A DNA stretch of 64,000 nucleotides from Codonopsis lanceolata. Lineage: Eukaryota; Streptophyta; Magnoliopsida; Asterales; Campanulaceae. Within the stretch, counting starts at the first letter, position 1. Each line of letters opens with the position of its first letter. The DNA lies in assembly GCA_013146195.2 (NCBI GenBank), contig CM028381.1:96349621-96413620 (forward strand). Direction: 5' to 3'. Made by a program: the position numbers and the translations under genes. Below the pieces are notes generated by a model. It did no database searches. It was not told the origin of the DNA and worked only from the letters and a program-made list of their open reading frames with translations. This document shows, in pieces, positions 10,654 to 21,960 of this stretch.

Positions 10654-10871
10654 TGTAGAAACTAATAATGTTTAGGAATAATGACATAACATTTCCATTG
10701 ATTTAATCACCTATATATATGAAGATTTACAATTAGGGTTACACGTGGAGTAGGAAACAAAAAACATATACAAGAAAGGAAACAAAATAAGGAAAGAACT
10801 CTACAAGGTAATTACCACTAATTACTAATTACAAATCAACAAGAATAAGGAAAAGATATTATTCTCTAACA
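10654..10871 (-). repeat. Copia LTR, right copy (5' LTR of the element)
   Basis: It has the same TGTAGAAACTAATAATG start and TTCTCTAACA end as the left LTR. Target duplication GTAAG follows at 10872-10876. A TATA-like stretch on the minus strand lies at 10709-10721. Confidence 0.95.
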
Positions 10872-11056
10872 GTAAGAATCTTGTAAAACAATTTTATGGA
10901 TCTTAATTCGTAAGATGAAACTACACTCATTCAAAACTCAATCTACTAATACACGGTGAGTCGGATAAGGAGGATCCGTCTTACAAAAAATATCCGTAAT
11001 ACCGTCTTACCTAAATTTTTACATTAATTATATTGTTCAATTAGCACCATATAATA

Positions 11057-11219
11057 CTTCCTCCATTCTACGTAAAGAGTCTATGGTTGAAAAATATAAT
11101 TATTAAGGGTAAAGTTAAAATGTTTTGAATCGAGATGATAAACATAATTTTTTTAAAAGAAATTTCTTAAAATGAAACATTTCAAAATAAATAGTATGAT
11201 GGACTCTTTGCTGAGAAGT
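11057..11219. mobile_element. Short MITE-like inverted-repeat element
   Basis: The left end TTCTACGTAAAGAGTCTATG and right end GATGGACTCTTTGCTGAGAA are inverted copies of each other. The interior contains 'GGTAAAGTTAAAATGTTTTG', also found in the element at 61905-62195, so both are one family. The target duplication is not clear. Confidence 0.55.
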
Positions 11220-12326
11220 TCAAATTATCATTGGTTTCCTAAAATATGTCAAACATGAAGGTACTAATCCCCGTGAGGTAAAGACGACAAGGAAGTAGTA
11301 AAGTTTATGTACTGAGTTTTAGCGCAGGCAATCTATTGAAAGAAGTTTAAGGAAAATACCACTTTGTAGTGTGTAGATGATTCCAGTTTTCCCATGTTAT
11401 TTTGCTTATTGCCTGAATATGAAGTGGCGAATCAATGCCCATTGCTTATCAATCAAGATGAAGATGTTCCTTTTTCTTAAGTTGACCTCTTTTCCTTTCT
11501 GGTCAGCATATTAAAAGTCACCGGTGTGTGTGTGTGAATGCATTCGTTTTCATCGATGAAATATTGGTAAATTACTAACCACATTACCTTAGATAATGAC
11601 AATTAATTAAACAAAGGATTGAGTGATTCCCCTTCTCTTTTAATTTCTACCAGTTATTTAAAATTCTTCTTTCAATCAATCACCTTCCCAAATCTCTCTC
11701 TCTCTCTCTCACACACAAAATATGATTTTAAAAAGAAATGGAAAGGGATGGTTAACCAAATTCTTCTGAGATATTCCTTTTTTCTTTGTACGTGGATGGA
11801 TGAATGGTCTGTCTTATGTATATTTCTTAAAAAACTAAATCTAGAAGGAAATTCCTACAAGCCAGTCAAAGGGTTGAACCAGACAGAGTCCTTCAAGGGG
11901 ACAATTAGTAACGAACAAAAGGGACTTTTCAAGACCCTGATAATCCTATTCCTATTGACACTTAGAAAATATTTGAACATCTATAGTTTTTTTAAAGAAA
12001 CTTAAAAGTATCATCCATGGTTATTGACTTATTTGTCCCATTTTATAGTCTTTATGCTACAAATAGATATTTCTTGATTTAATAAAATATTAAATCATCA
12101 AAATAGAAATACATATTTAAACTAAGGTCTCGATCACTTGTACATAAATGTCTTGTTTCGTTGCTAGTTACTACAACCCATACCGACACTTTTCCTCTAA
12201 TTCAATTTAAATAGTGATCTTTTTTTTTTCCCCCTCCTAAGGGGCGTAGGAAGGATCGAGCACGAGGCCTCACACTTTGTGGCCACCCCTTAGGGGCTAA
12301 ATAGTGATCATTCGTGCATGTATACT
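11220..12326. other. Intergenic, no gene recognised
   Basis: This stretch contains a short (TG)n at 11522-11534, a (CT)n tract at 11697-11711, and a hairpin-capable segment at 12236-12296 where CCTAAGGGGCG pairs with CCACCCCTTAGGGG. I see no protein similarity in any frame. Confidence 0.4.
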
Positions 12327-12996
12327 GAGTGTAAGTGATTCGATTCGATTTTGATCGAAACTACAAATCGAACTACTTCCATCGATTTCAAATTTCTCAA
12401 ATTGAACCGTAGCAAACCGAACCAAACAACACAAAAATTGGAACCAAACCAAACCATTCGATTTTATGGTCTCAAATAAAAAATATAATCAACGTATACA
12501 ACATAAAAAATAACATAATAACAATTTCAGTTAAACACATAGTCTCCTCTAGTTAGTGTTTACCTTTCACGCTTATTTTTCAAATTGAAATACAAGTTAC
12601 AAAGAAACCTACACAGTGAAAGTTTGGAAAAAAACAACAAACATACAGTGTGTGTGACTAAGTGTGAAGTAGGATATGTGAATTTGAGTTTGGTTACTTT
12701 GGTTTTTGGTACTGCTTTGAAAAATATAGAATATTATTAAAAATTGGAATTACTAAAGAATTATATCATGGAACTTTATAGGTGTATAATATAGATAGTT
12801 AAATAAATAAATAAATAAATAAATATATATATAGTTAAAATGGTTGTTCGATTCGATTTGGCACCTAAAATCACGAACCAAACCGAACCGCTCAATTTAT
12901 AATTTTTTCAAACCTAAATCGAACCGTCATAACTCAAATCGAGCGGAACCAAACCATTCGATTCAATTTCCCGATTCGGCAGTTCAGGCTTACACC
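12327..12996. mobile_element. Degenerate TIR element, hAT-like
   Basis: The ends are inverted: GAGTGTAAGTGATTCGATTCG at the left (quoted short as GAGTGTAAGTGATTCG) and CGATTCGGCAGTTCAGGCTT then ACACC at the right. Interior copies of 'AACCGAACC' and 'ATTCGATTT' recur in both orientations near each end. The GTGTAA terminus resembles hAT ends. An 8-bp duplication is not intact, so the class is uncertain. Confidence 0.45.
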
Positions 12997-13041
12997 TTTG
13001 CTAGTCATTTATCTTTAGTTTACTTATATCCTGTAAATTTA

Positions 13042-13895
13042 GGGTCTGTCTGGTACCACGTTTTTGTCCAAAATGCTACCAAATAATGGAACGTTTTCCT
13101 AAAATGTTGTTTCAATGCCCCATTTTAGAATGGTGCGTTTTAGAAACGACGGGCGTTTCTAAACACCGAAATTGTGAGCGAGTTGGAAAACAGAGCTATC
13201 AAAACGCTGCTTTGAGAAATGACTTTACGACATTACCCCCTTCCATTCGGCAGTATAAACGGCGATCTAGATGTGTTTGAGAAATGGGGGAAGAGTTGGT
13301 GCACGGAGAGAGAAGCCAGAGGTTACCGGTGATAAACTAGTGTGTTTTCGGGCGTTGATTGACATGGCCATTTCCGGTAGACGAGGCGGTGGCAGCGGCA
13401 ATCAAAGATAATGTTGACTTAAGAGAGAAAGGAGAGGTAGAGAAAGAGAGGGAATTCGAAGATGGAAGAGAGAAATGAGGAGGGAGGATTCAATAAAAGG
13501 AAAAGAGAGAGTTAGAGGTGGGGAGGATTTGAGGAAAAAACTGAAAGTTTTTGGGAAAGTGGGTGATCGGTGACCCCCCACTTTTTTTTTTTTTTTTCAA
13601 ATTTGCAGAAGAGTTGTCATTTCAATTTGGAAACTCTTTAACTTTTGCTTTCATTTTATCTTTTATTTTTATTTTTATTTTTAACTTAAGTATATTTATA
13701 AAATTAGAATTATGACATTGTTTAAGAAAGGGTAAAAACGTTATTTGACAAATACTCATATTTATAAAAATAGCGTTTTGAAAATGTATCACAAACACAT
13801 TTGTGAGAAAAACGTTACGTTTTTAAACCACCGCGTTTTTAAATCACTGCGTTTTTAAACCGCTGCGTTTTCAAACTGCTGTATCAAACATGTCC
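13042..13895. mobile_element. PIF/Harbinger-like (Tourist-type) non-autonomous element
   Basis: The left end GGGTCTGTCTGGTACCACG and the right end, read on the minus strand, GGACATGTTTGATACAGCAG are related inverted repeats. Both flanks carry TTA (13039-13041 and 13896-13898), the target duplication expected for this superfamily. Subterminal repeats of 'AAACCGCTGCGTTTT' (13820-13880) face related motifs near the left end. The 854-bp interior has no transposase. Confidence 0.7.
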
Positions 13896-13898
13896 TTA

Positions 13899-15347
13899 AT
13901 AACTTTATATTTTAAATTAAAGTGGTTTTGAGTAGTTAATTTGAAGAAATGAAATGTTTTGCCTTATGTGGTAATTGTTAGGGAAAAAATACGAAAAAGT
14001 CTCATTAAACAATTCTCGTATCCGAAAAATCTCAAAAATAAATTTTCTAGCCGAAAAATCTAAAAGTTCAAATAGTATCAAAAAGTTCAAAACTTAATGT
14101 TCCTACTAACATCATTAGGGTATGCGATTTTATTTGAAAATAAATTTATATTTAACTTCAATCATGTTAATAATTTAGTATTTTAGATAAAATAATATTA
14201 ATAATAATTATCAAGAATTAAAATAATAATAATGATAATAATAACAACAACAAAAACAACAACACATAACTATATTATTAATAATAACAATATACTGTTC
14301 GAAATTTTGTGTATTGCGAAGGAAATTGTGCAATCTTGTGACACAAATTTCTTTATGAGTCATTTGTGTAATAACAAGAGTAATTTTTGGAAATGTGTTC
14401 TACTCCGTGAGAAACATTGAAATATTATATTTATTTGTCCAATTTGGTGTTTTGGATGAATAAATTATAATGAATGATTAAAGTGTGGTGTTGGAAGTGG
14501 GTCTGTCTCACATTGTGAAAATAACAAAGACTTGTGTGGTTTAAATACAAGTGCCTTTTTATGTGTTGATTAGCCCAAGATTTTCACGAATTTTCCCTCG
14601 AATTTCATTATATTTTGTACTATTTTTTAGTTAATTATGTCTTGAAAATATTATTATTTGTGTATTTGTTCTTAATGTATGTTCCAATGCATAATCGAGA
14701 ATTCATGGTGTTTAGTATGAAGTTTAAGGCAATTTCGGGCTTTAAAGTTGAGTTACAAATCATTCGGTCAAAATCCGTTAAGTCCGTGAAGTATTCCAAG
14801 GCAAATAAAGGCTAATAGAGGACTTAAATGATATACCTCGATGGGGAAGGATGGCGAAGTTCTTTCAGAAGAATGCAGGGGCACTGGAGTAACTTATAAA
14901 TGCTCAGGGGAGGCCGACGCCAATCCAGAAACTTGCTTGCCTTTTGCGTTGTCGGCCCCTTAACGCAGCCACGTGTCACCCACCTTTTTCCACTCATCAC
15001 AAAGCCGACCTGACCCGTGTCCCTTCTCTGGATCAGGTCCTAACCCGCATTCATCCGACCCACCTGCTCCATTTCCTTCCTTATCCGCTCAGTTCCTCTC
15101 ACCATTTCTGGCCCATTTCACCATGGATGCCCAACATGTCTTTCACCTAATAACCCACGCCCAAGCTGCGCCCATTCTCCTTTTCCAGCCCAATTTACCC
15201 CTAAAACTTTTTTGTTTTCCCTATTCTACCCCTGCTGTTAGAGACTCTCAAAATCCCTTCTCTTTTATCTCCCAAGCAGCCCTAAATGGGGCACCAGCCC
15301 CCTCTCTACTATTTTCTCCCCAAATCTTTAAAGATTGATCACCTTTT
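13899..15347. other. Intergenic, no gene recognised
   Basis: It is AT-rich with ATAATAATA-type tracts at 14190-14300, and becomes more GC- and pyrimidine-rich from 14930. The open stretch at 14944-15338 looks compositional, with no recognisable domain. It is cut by the solo LTR at 15353. Confidence 0.4.
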
Positions 15348-15539
15348 AAGGTTGTGGGTCGCCCGGGATGCGCCCGCGCCCCGCGCGCCCTTGGGTAGGG
15401 GTGCGCGTACGTGCGGATGCGGGACACCACTGCTCTCATTACATCCTCCCTTGTTTAGGGGAAAACGAAATTAAAAGTGCGAGAGGAGTGCTGTCTAAAA
15501 TAGCGCATTAGAATACGCCTCGGTTGACTTTAGTGGATT

Positions 15540-15890
15540 TTTGGTCCAATATGGGAGCTTTGGGTTTCCTGCATCAAGTTATCCCTTGTTTAGGGGATAC
15601 CAGGATATAGGAATGCATCACCCTTTCATTCTCATTCTCTTTTTTTTAGGGGAAAACAGAAAAGTGCAAAAAAGGATGTTGCGGGGCCCCACTATGGATT
15701 TTATGAAAACAACCTTATGGCCTATTTCGAATCACTATGGGTGCTTTGGGTTTCCTGCATCAAGTTATCCCTTGTTTAGGGGATACCAGGATATAGGAAT
15801 GCATCACCCTTTCATTCTCATTCTCCCTTTTTTAGGGAAAAACGGAAAAGTGCAAGAAAGAAGTGTTGCGACGCCCCACTGGATCCAAAA
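15540..15890. repeat. 187-bp tandem duplication inside the solo LTR
   Basis: Two units share CTTTGGGTTTCCTGCATCAA and GGATACCAGGATATAGGAAT about 187 bases apart (15562 and 15749), and each ends near a GTTGCG(G/A)...CCCCAC motif. A third partial echo (CCCTTGTTTAGGGGAAAACG) lies at 15449. The unit is part of the LTR U3/R/U5 sequence and is not coding. Confidence 0.8.
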
Positions 15891-16799
15891 TGTTTTATAG
15901 AGCCGCCATCTTTATTTTAAGGCAGAAATAAAGCAAAACCAAAAGAAAAGAAAAAAAAACCAGAGATTGCAAAACGGGTTCAGAGGCTAAGTTACGAGTT
16001 GGGAAGGTGCTAGGCACCCAACTCGCCCTTTTGGTCTCAAAAGCGGTTTTTGGCTAAAGTATGTTTTTTGTTATATTTATCTAGCAAATAAACAAAACAT
16101 TTAAAAGACAGAAAATAAAATCAAATATACATCCGCGGCTACATTATTTACGGACTTGCAGCCGTCTCCTTACAATAATTACAGATATATTTAAAAATAT
16201 TTGGCCATTATAACGACTCTTTTAGATAGTATTTCCTAAGTAAATCCGGGCAGCACAACGGCTTATATTTTCTACATTGGGCCGGATTTAAAGAATAACT
16301 TTTATAAAAATAACGCCCTTAAAGGCTATTACCTTTTAGAGCAGAGGGTGCTCGCTCTGTCCTTCTCGAGAGATGGAGACTTTTTGTGCTGCTGCTGTTG
16401 TGGTTTGGGCAGAGTGACAGCTTATTTTTGGTGGTTTTGGCCTATTTACTCGGGCAGAGTAATGGCTTACTTTTGGTGGTTTTAGTCTATTTACTCGGGC
16501 AGAGTAACGACTTACTTTTGGTGGTTTTAGCCTATTTACTCGGGCAGAGTAACGACTTAATTTATGGTTTTTGGGTCGAGGAAATAGGGTGGATACCTAA
16601 CTAAAGGGCTAGGGATCATTTTAACCGGTTGGTTTTTGGTTTGACGGAGTTTTGGCAGGGTTTAGAGGCTTTATAGAAGGATCACTCCCTATCTCACTTC
16701 ACTCTCTATTTTTCTCAGCGTTAAGATGACGCAGAGAAATTTTATCGGCGTTTTCTCTCTTGTTTCTTCTGGGGTTCTGAAAGTGAGTCACAAGGCCTC

Positions 16800-16808
16800 T
16801 ATTTATAG
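16800..16808 (-). promoter_or_regulatory. LTR TATA box
   Basis: The minus strand reads GCTATAAATAGAGG across this position. Equivalent TATA boxes occur at the same relative place in the two related LTRs, which supports a conserved LTR promoter. Confidence 0.6.
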
Positions 16809-18093
16809 CTGAAGGAGAGGACTCACCCGAGATAACAAATTCCTTCTTCGTGCTCAAAATCTGTGTACACCGCGCTTCAGAAATTACACAATGCGTTAAG
16901 TCCGAGGTGTACTGTAGCTAGCTGGGCGCTGCCATATGCTCCTTTTGACGCTGCGCCAAGGCCCCTTTTAGGCCGCGCCAGCCCACTCTTCCTTTTTCAA
17001 ATTTTGCACTTTTATCCCTCGCATTTTACTGTCTTGCGCATCCTGCTTTGCCTTTTGCATTTTTTAACTCATGTAACTTGACATTTGTTAATTTTAAACA
17101 GTTCTTGATATCACATGCCAGAGTTACATATCAGGGGTACGAAATTGGGGTGTCTACAAAGGTTTGGAATTTCAAATCAAGGGCCAATGATGCATTTGTA
17201 AGAGATTTCAACCTCGAATTCGAACAACATTTGGTTTAATTCTTTCAACCTATATTTTGAGATATTTGTTGTATTTTCTAGGGTTGATTAATTTTGTAAT
17301 TTTTGAATTGGTTTGGTGCTTAAATGATTTATGGATGCAATTATTTTTCTATATCAAATGTAGTGATTTAAATTTAATATTTCTCTTTATTTAGAACACA
17401 TTCATGATCGGTTATTATTTTTTGGGTTTAATGCTTTTAATTAATTGGTCATTAATTAAGATGATTTTAGAAATGTTTAGGATCTACAAGAGCTACCCTT
17501 TACTTTTAGGACCAATCAATTTAATAGTTGATATTGTACCGGACCAGCAAGTAATGCCTCTTCAGCCAAATGTATACTTCAAGATGGCAAAGTGTAAGTG
17601 CAATACGATCTTGAAGATACTCCAGATCAGATTTTGAATTAACTTTTGAGCATAGTATCCTAAAAAAGTATGACAACTCAATCAAGGCTTCAACAACGTG
17701 CTTTGGCAATATATTACGGAAAACAATGGGAAGTAGTTGCTGTAAAATAATATGATTGTGATGACTCTTTAAACCTCAAATGGTACGCTGTTTGAGATTG
17801 ATGCATCGTGAAATATTGGAAGCATAAGACACTTTCACATCCTTCAATAATTTCAAAAACATGTATTTCTCATCTTTTTCGAGTGTGAAGCATGCAGGGG
17901 GAAGTATCTTTTTACCAGAACCATTATCTTTAGGGTGCAATGGCTCCCTAATTTTCATTTCTTTAAGATCAAGTCGAGCATTCAAGTGATCTTTTGTTTT
18001 TTCGAGAGTTCCCAAGAGCGTATGCAATACAGTATCTCATACATTTTTTTCTATGTGCATGACATCAAGCATGTGCGTATTGGAAAAGACTTC

Positions 18094-19401
18094 TGATCGA
18101 TGTTTTATTTAATCTTTTTCCTTGCAAGTGGACAAGACTATTATAGAATAGTATTGGAAGCAAGGGTCGAACCCACAGAGACAAGTGATCACGAACAGTG
18201 CAATTTATTGATAGCAAATTATTAATCTAAAAGGGGTTTTTATAATTATTTTATTCTAACTACTATTTATATTTAGATGTTTAACTAATTAGCAGTAATT
18301 ACAGATATGAAGATCTTATGGTGGGTGGCAATCTAGGATTTTGGGTTTCACTTGTATCTCCTTTATGTTCAATTCATAATAATTATCATTCAATTTCTTG
18401 GGTTCGTTCACTAAAGATAGATATAGTCTGTTGAACTATTGGTTCAGCCTCCATCCCTGCAACATTCATCCATTCTATATCCTAAGCACATGAACTTTCA
18501 ATCTAGCTGTCACCTAGATTTATGATCTATCTGTCACCTAGATCATGTATGAACCTGACCCTAACTTATCATTCTCGTGCATCGATAGGTCCAATTTATT
18601 GTGATGGTGAGCCAGTGTACGACATATGCACATTGGTCATGCAGTTATCCACACCTCTAGGCCTTTATTATTTGCAATTACATTCATTTGTTCAAAGCAA
18701 AATAATAGAGGGATTGATAAACACCACAATCAACAGAATTGAATGAACATATATATAAATCAAAACATAAATTTCGATACAAGTTACCTCCCACCTCCTA
18801 GATTATGGATGATTTAGTTCATCATAGACAATGAACAGCACATGGAGATGAACGGAAACATGATTTGATCTTCAATACTTGTAATTACACAATCTAACTA
18901 TGTTATACAATCTAAAAACTATCTAAAATCTACCTAAAATTGTTTCCAACCGTTTTTCTATGTGGTTCTCGGCATCCGACTTCAATATATACTCGGGAGT
19001 TGTAATCCAATCGAATCTATGTGTGAAAATACAAAAATATCGCATTCTGACCACCTTGCGGTCGCAAGGTGTTGAGTACCTTGCGTCCGCAAGATCTCCA
19101 GTACTTCTGACCTTTGATTTCTGCTTCCTTAATCGTACTGCCTACCTTGCGGTCGCAAGGTCTAAGGTACCTTGCGTCCGCAAGGTCTCCAGATTTGGCT
19201 TCCTTCGTTTCTTCTTCATTTTTCATCTTTGGCCCTTCTTGGTATTTGCACATAAAACCCTGGAGTTTGGCATATTTTCACTAATAACCCTGAAACTTAC
19301 AAAACTCACCGAAAACATATATCAGTAGTCAAAAGCCTCGTGAAATAGCATAATTTAAGTCATAGAAGCATATAAAATCGACGTATAAAATACATCGATC
19401 A
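18094..19401 (-). mobile_element. Solo LTR (Athila-like, inferred) inside the CACTA gene
   Basis: It runs TGATCGATGTTTTATTTAAT ... AAATACATCGATCA. Its ends form an extended inverted repeat that includes TG...CA. It is the reverse-oriented relative of 35445-36705: shared blocks include GGGTCGAACCCACAGAGACA (18165-18185), 'TAGTCTTGTCCACTTGCAAGG' reversed near 18120, and the CTTGCGGTCGCAAGG palindromes. The flanks ACTTC and ATTCC do not match well, so the target duplication has decayed. It splits the transposase reading, so it inserted after the CACTA element. Athila affiliation rests on the general look of the GGGTCGAACCCACAG region and is uncertain. Confidence 0.72.
19062..19191. repeat. CTTGCGG(T/A)CGCAAGG palindrome cluster in LTR
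   Basis: Four near-palindromic 14-16 base motifs occur: CTTGCGGTCGCAAGG at 19065 and 19146, CTTGCGTCCGCAAG at 19081 and 19172. The related LTR has similar motifs at 35665-35775. They sit in the same part of the LTR in both copies. Confidence 0.7.
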
Positions 19402-20879
19402 ATTCCCAATAAGGAAATTTGAAAAAGATACTATTTTTCTTCCAACGATCTTCTTTTGCATTTCCAGCATTCTTACTTTCTTTCATTTTTCCTTTTTTCC
19501 ATTTCTTTCTTTTCCTTTCTGATTATTTTCTCTTTCTCTTTGGGTTTCTCTCTTCTTATAGAAGCCTTTCTCTCATTCTCCTTCTCTTTTTTTCTAATTG
19601 TTCTATTTTCCTCTTTCCAAGGACATCTTCCTTTTTATATATAGTCTCAACATCTTTCAACTGTTCTAGTATTTCAGAAACAGACAATAACTTTGGTATC
19701 GGTTCTAACTCTGGCTTTCCATGAAAATCAGCTTTATCTCTTCGTAATTTATGACTTTCTTTTAGTCAACGCCTATTTCCCAAATAACAACACTTATGAC
19801 TATGTTTTAGCCGAAAAGATCTAGTTTTCTTGTTACAACAAGAACAGACAAATTTACCTTTTGTTACAAATTAGCATATGTTGGGAAGTCATTAATTGTC
19901 CACATGAGTGATGCACGAAAGTTGAACATACTTTTGGTTGATGCATCATACGTATTCACACCATCGTACCATAATTCATTCATCTCCTTAATAAGTGGCT
20001 GCAAATATACAACAATCTTGTCCCCGGGTGCTTTTGGGCCATCAATTAGCATAGAAAGAATAAAGGATGGTTGTTTCATGCATAACCATGGCGGTAGGTT
20101 GTTTGGAATGATAACAACTGGCCAAGTGCTATGTTAAATGTTCATAAACCTAAAAGGATTGACTCCATCAAATGCTAATGCAAGTCAAATATTACAAGAC
20201 TCACAAGTAAAGTCTGGGTACAACTTGTCAATTTTTTTCCAAATAGGACTATCAGTCGGATGACGCATCACACCATCATCAGCACGCTCTTTAGAATGCC
20301 ATGTCATTAGTGATGCAGTGTGAGGTGATATAAACAACTTTTTCAACATTGGCTTTAATGGAAAATAGCGTACTTGTTTAGCAACAATTTTTTTTCCTCT
20401 TTATCACACTATCATCAACGATTTTCTTGTCATTGCCAAACTTCTTATACCTAGAAGCCCCACAAATATCACAATTTTCAAAATACTTTGCATCCCCTCG
20501 TAACAACATGTAATCGTTTGGGCATGCATCCTACGTCTCGTAAGTAAAACCCAAGTCAGACACTATCTTTTTTACTTCATAATAAGATTTAGACAGGACA
20601 GCATCCCATATATCTTCAAGTACTTCATGAAATAATTCTAGAGCCATTATTCATGATTTATTCGATCAACCACCAAGTACTTTTATGTGCAAAAGCCGAG
20701 TAATGAATGAAAGCGAAGTGAGCTTTTTGCTACCTCTAAATAAAGGTCGTTGCCCTTCTTCAAGTAACTTATAGATTTTTTCTGTCTCATCGTCTATTGT
20801 TTCTGTGTTTGGATCCAAAGTTTGTCCTTCATTCAAGCTGTCTCTCACAATTGGAACTCCGGTTGGAATTCCTATTGAT

Positions 20880-21960
20880 TCATTTTTAAAAAATAAAAGA
20901 AAAAATCACATCGCTTTTCATATTATGGGTTAAGCGCATCTTGAAAAGCAGCATCACTTTTCCTTTGCTGGGAAAAGCTTGTTTTAAAAATACTTCTTTC
21001 CCTATTCTGAGGGAAGCGCAGTTTAAAATTGCATTGTTTTCCCTATTCTGGAGAAAACTCATTTTAAAAAATCGCATCGCTTTTCCTATTCTAGGTTAAG
21101 CGTATTTTTGAAAAGAAGCATCGCTTCTTTCTTTGCTGGGAAAAGCCCATTTTGAAAACAACATTTCTTTCTCTATTATGGGGGAAGCGTGTTTTTAAAA
21201 TCCCATCCATTTTCCCTATTCTAGGGGAAGGGCATTTTAGACATGGCATCGTATTCCCTATTATGGGGAAGTGCATTTTAAAAAATTGCATCGTTTTCCT
21301 TATTCTGGGGGAAGTGTGTTTAAAAAAAAGATCTCATCATTTTTCCTATTCTGGGGGAATCCCATTTTAAGAAATTGCATTGTTTTCCCTATTCAGGGGG
21401 AAACGCATTTTAAAACTACATCACTTTCCTTATTCTGGGGGAAGAGCATTTATAAATTGCATCACTTTCCCTATTTTGAGAGAAGCACATTTTAAAATTG
21501 TATCACTTTACCTATTCTGAGGGAAACGCATTTTGAAATTGCATCAACGTTTTCCTATTCTGGGAGAAACACATTTTAAAATGGCATCATTCTGGGGAAA
21601 GTACGTTTTAGAGATCATGACACTTTCCCTTTTCTAGGGGAAGTACATTTTAGAGGTTGCACCAGTTTTGTCTATGCTGGGCTAAACGCATCCGAATCCC
21701 ATCTGTTTTGCCTATGCCGGGCGAAGCAAACCCAAATCCCACCAGTTTTGCCTATGCTGGGCGAAGCGCACCCAAATCCCAAATCCCATCAGTTTTGCCT
21801 ATGCTGGGCGAAACGCATCTGAATCCCATCTATTTTGCCTATGCTGGGTGAAGCGCATCTGAATCCCACCAGTTTTGCCTATGTTGGGCGAAGTACATCT
21901 GAATCTCACCAGTTTTACCTATGCTGGGCGAAACACACCATATATCCCACCCAGTGCTTG
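20880..21960 (+). repeat. Two adjoining tandem repeat arrays in retrotransposon 3' region
   Basis: 20880-21655 holds about eighteen diverged units of about 41-44 bases built on TTTTCCCTATTCTGGGGGAA + GCGCATTTTAAAATTGCATC. 21660-21950 holds about eight units of about 36-41 bases built on TTTTGCCTATGCTGGGCGAA + GCGCATCTGAATCCCACCAG. They precede a polypurine tract and LTR. Tandem repeats in the 3' untranslated region are characteristic of Tat/Ogre-type gypsy elements. They are not CRISPR-like: there are no unique spacers and the units diverge. Confidence 0.85.

Larger units (their letters stand above)
6144..10871 (-). mobile_element. Complete Ty1/copia LTR retrotransposon, inactive
   Basis: Two 218-bp LTRs (TG...CA) bound the element, and both sides carry the 5-bp target duplication GTAAG (6139-6143 and 10872-10876). 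The coding strand is minus: right LTR, primer binding site, gag, protease, integrase, reverse transcriptase, RNase H, polypurine tract, left LTR. This order (integrase before reverse transcriptase) defines Ty1/copia. The LTRs differ at about 11 of 218 positions by my count, about 5 percent, so the insertion is old. gag-pol was one frame; five in-frame stops and two frameshifts make it inactive, so any later movement would need proteins supplied from elsewhere. Confidence 0.96.
15353..17158 (-). mobile_element. Solo LTR, Ty3/gypsy Tat-like, with TSD AAGGT
   Basis: It runs from TGTGGGTCGCCCGGG to GGGGTGTCTACA, so on the minus strand it starts TGTAGACACCCCAATTTCG. AAGGT flanks both sides (15348-15352 and 17159-17163), showing an insertion later reduced by LTR recombination. 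It shares the TGTAGACACCCC head and the 'GAGTTGGGAAGG...GGCACCCAACTCGCC' block (about 15998-16028) with the LTRs at 22257-23594 and 33700-35116. A minus-strand TATA box lies at 16800-16808. An internal tandem duplication is listed separately. Tat/Ogre-type affiliation is inferred from the copy at 22257, which is preceded by a PPT and tandem repeats. Confidence 0.85.
17521..20860 (-). pseudogene. CACTA (En/Spm) TNP2-like transposase, broken and interrupted
   Basis: Read on the minus strand, separate segments follow the order of plant TNP2-type transposases. Segment 1 is LFRGSKKLTSLSFITRLLH near 20700-20760. It is followed, across stops, by DACPNDYMLLRGDAKYFENC near 20470-20530. Next come MKQPSFILSMLIDGPKAPGD and WTINDFPTYANL at 19864-20079. 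Then, on the far side of an inserted LTR, LDVMHIEKN-type and KTKDHLNARLDLKEMKIRE at about 17950-18060. The last is LPKHVVEALIELSYFFRILC near 17650-17710. These cover the transposase core and DUF4218-like region. Multiple stops and frameshifts make it non-functional. The LTR at 18094-19401 inserted between the 'LPYWKDLLL'-equivalent and the 'LDVMHIEKN'-equivalent positions. CACTA termini were not found. Confidence 0.85.

Noticed and set aside
12236..12296. tRNA-like or small RNA gene
   Set aside because: The segment can form a stem (CCTAAGGGG/CCCCTTAGG) but lacks A and B boxes and a cloverleaf; it looks like an ordinary inverted repeat.
14944..15338. Overlapping open frames in a GC-richer patch
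   Set aside because: Composition alone keeps them open; the translations are Pro/Ser/His-rich with no motif and no codon pattern.
20880..21960. CRISPR-like direct repeats
   Set aside because: Units are contiguous and diverged with no unique spacers, the DNA is plant nuclear, and a PPT and LTR follow. It is a retrotransposon 3' UTR array.
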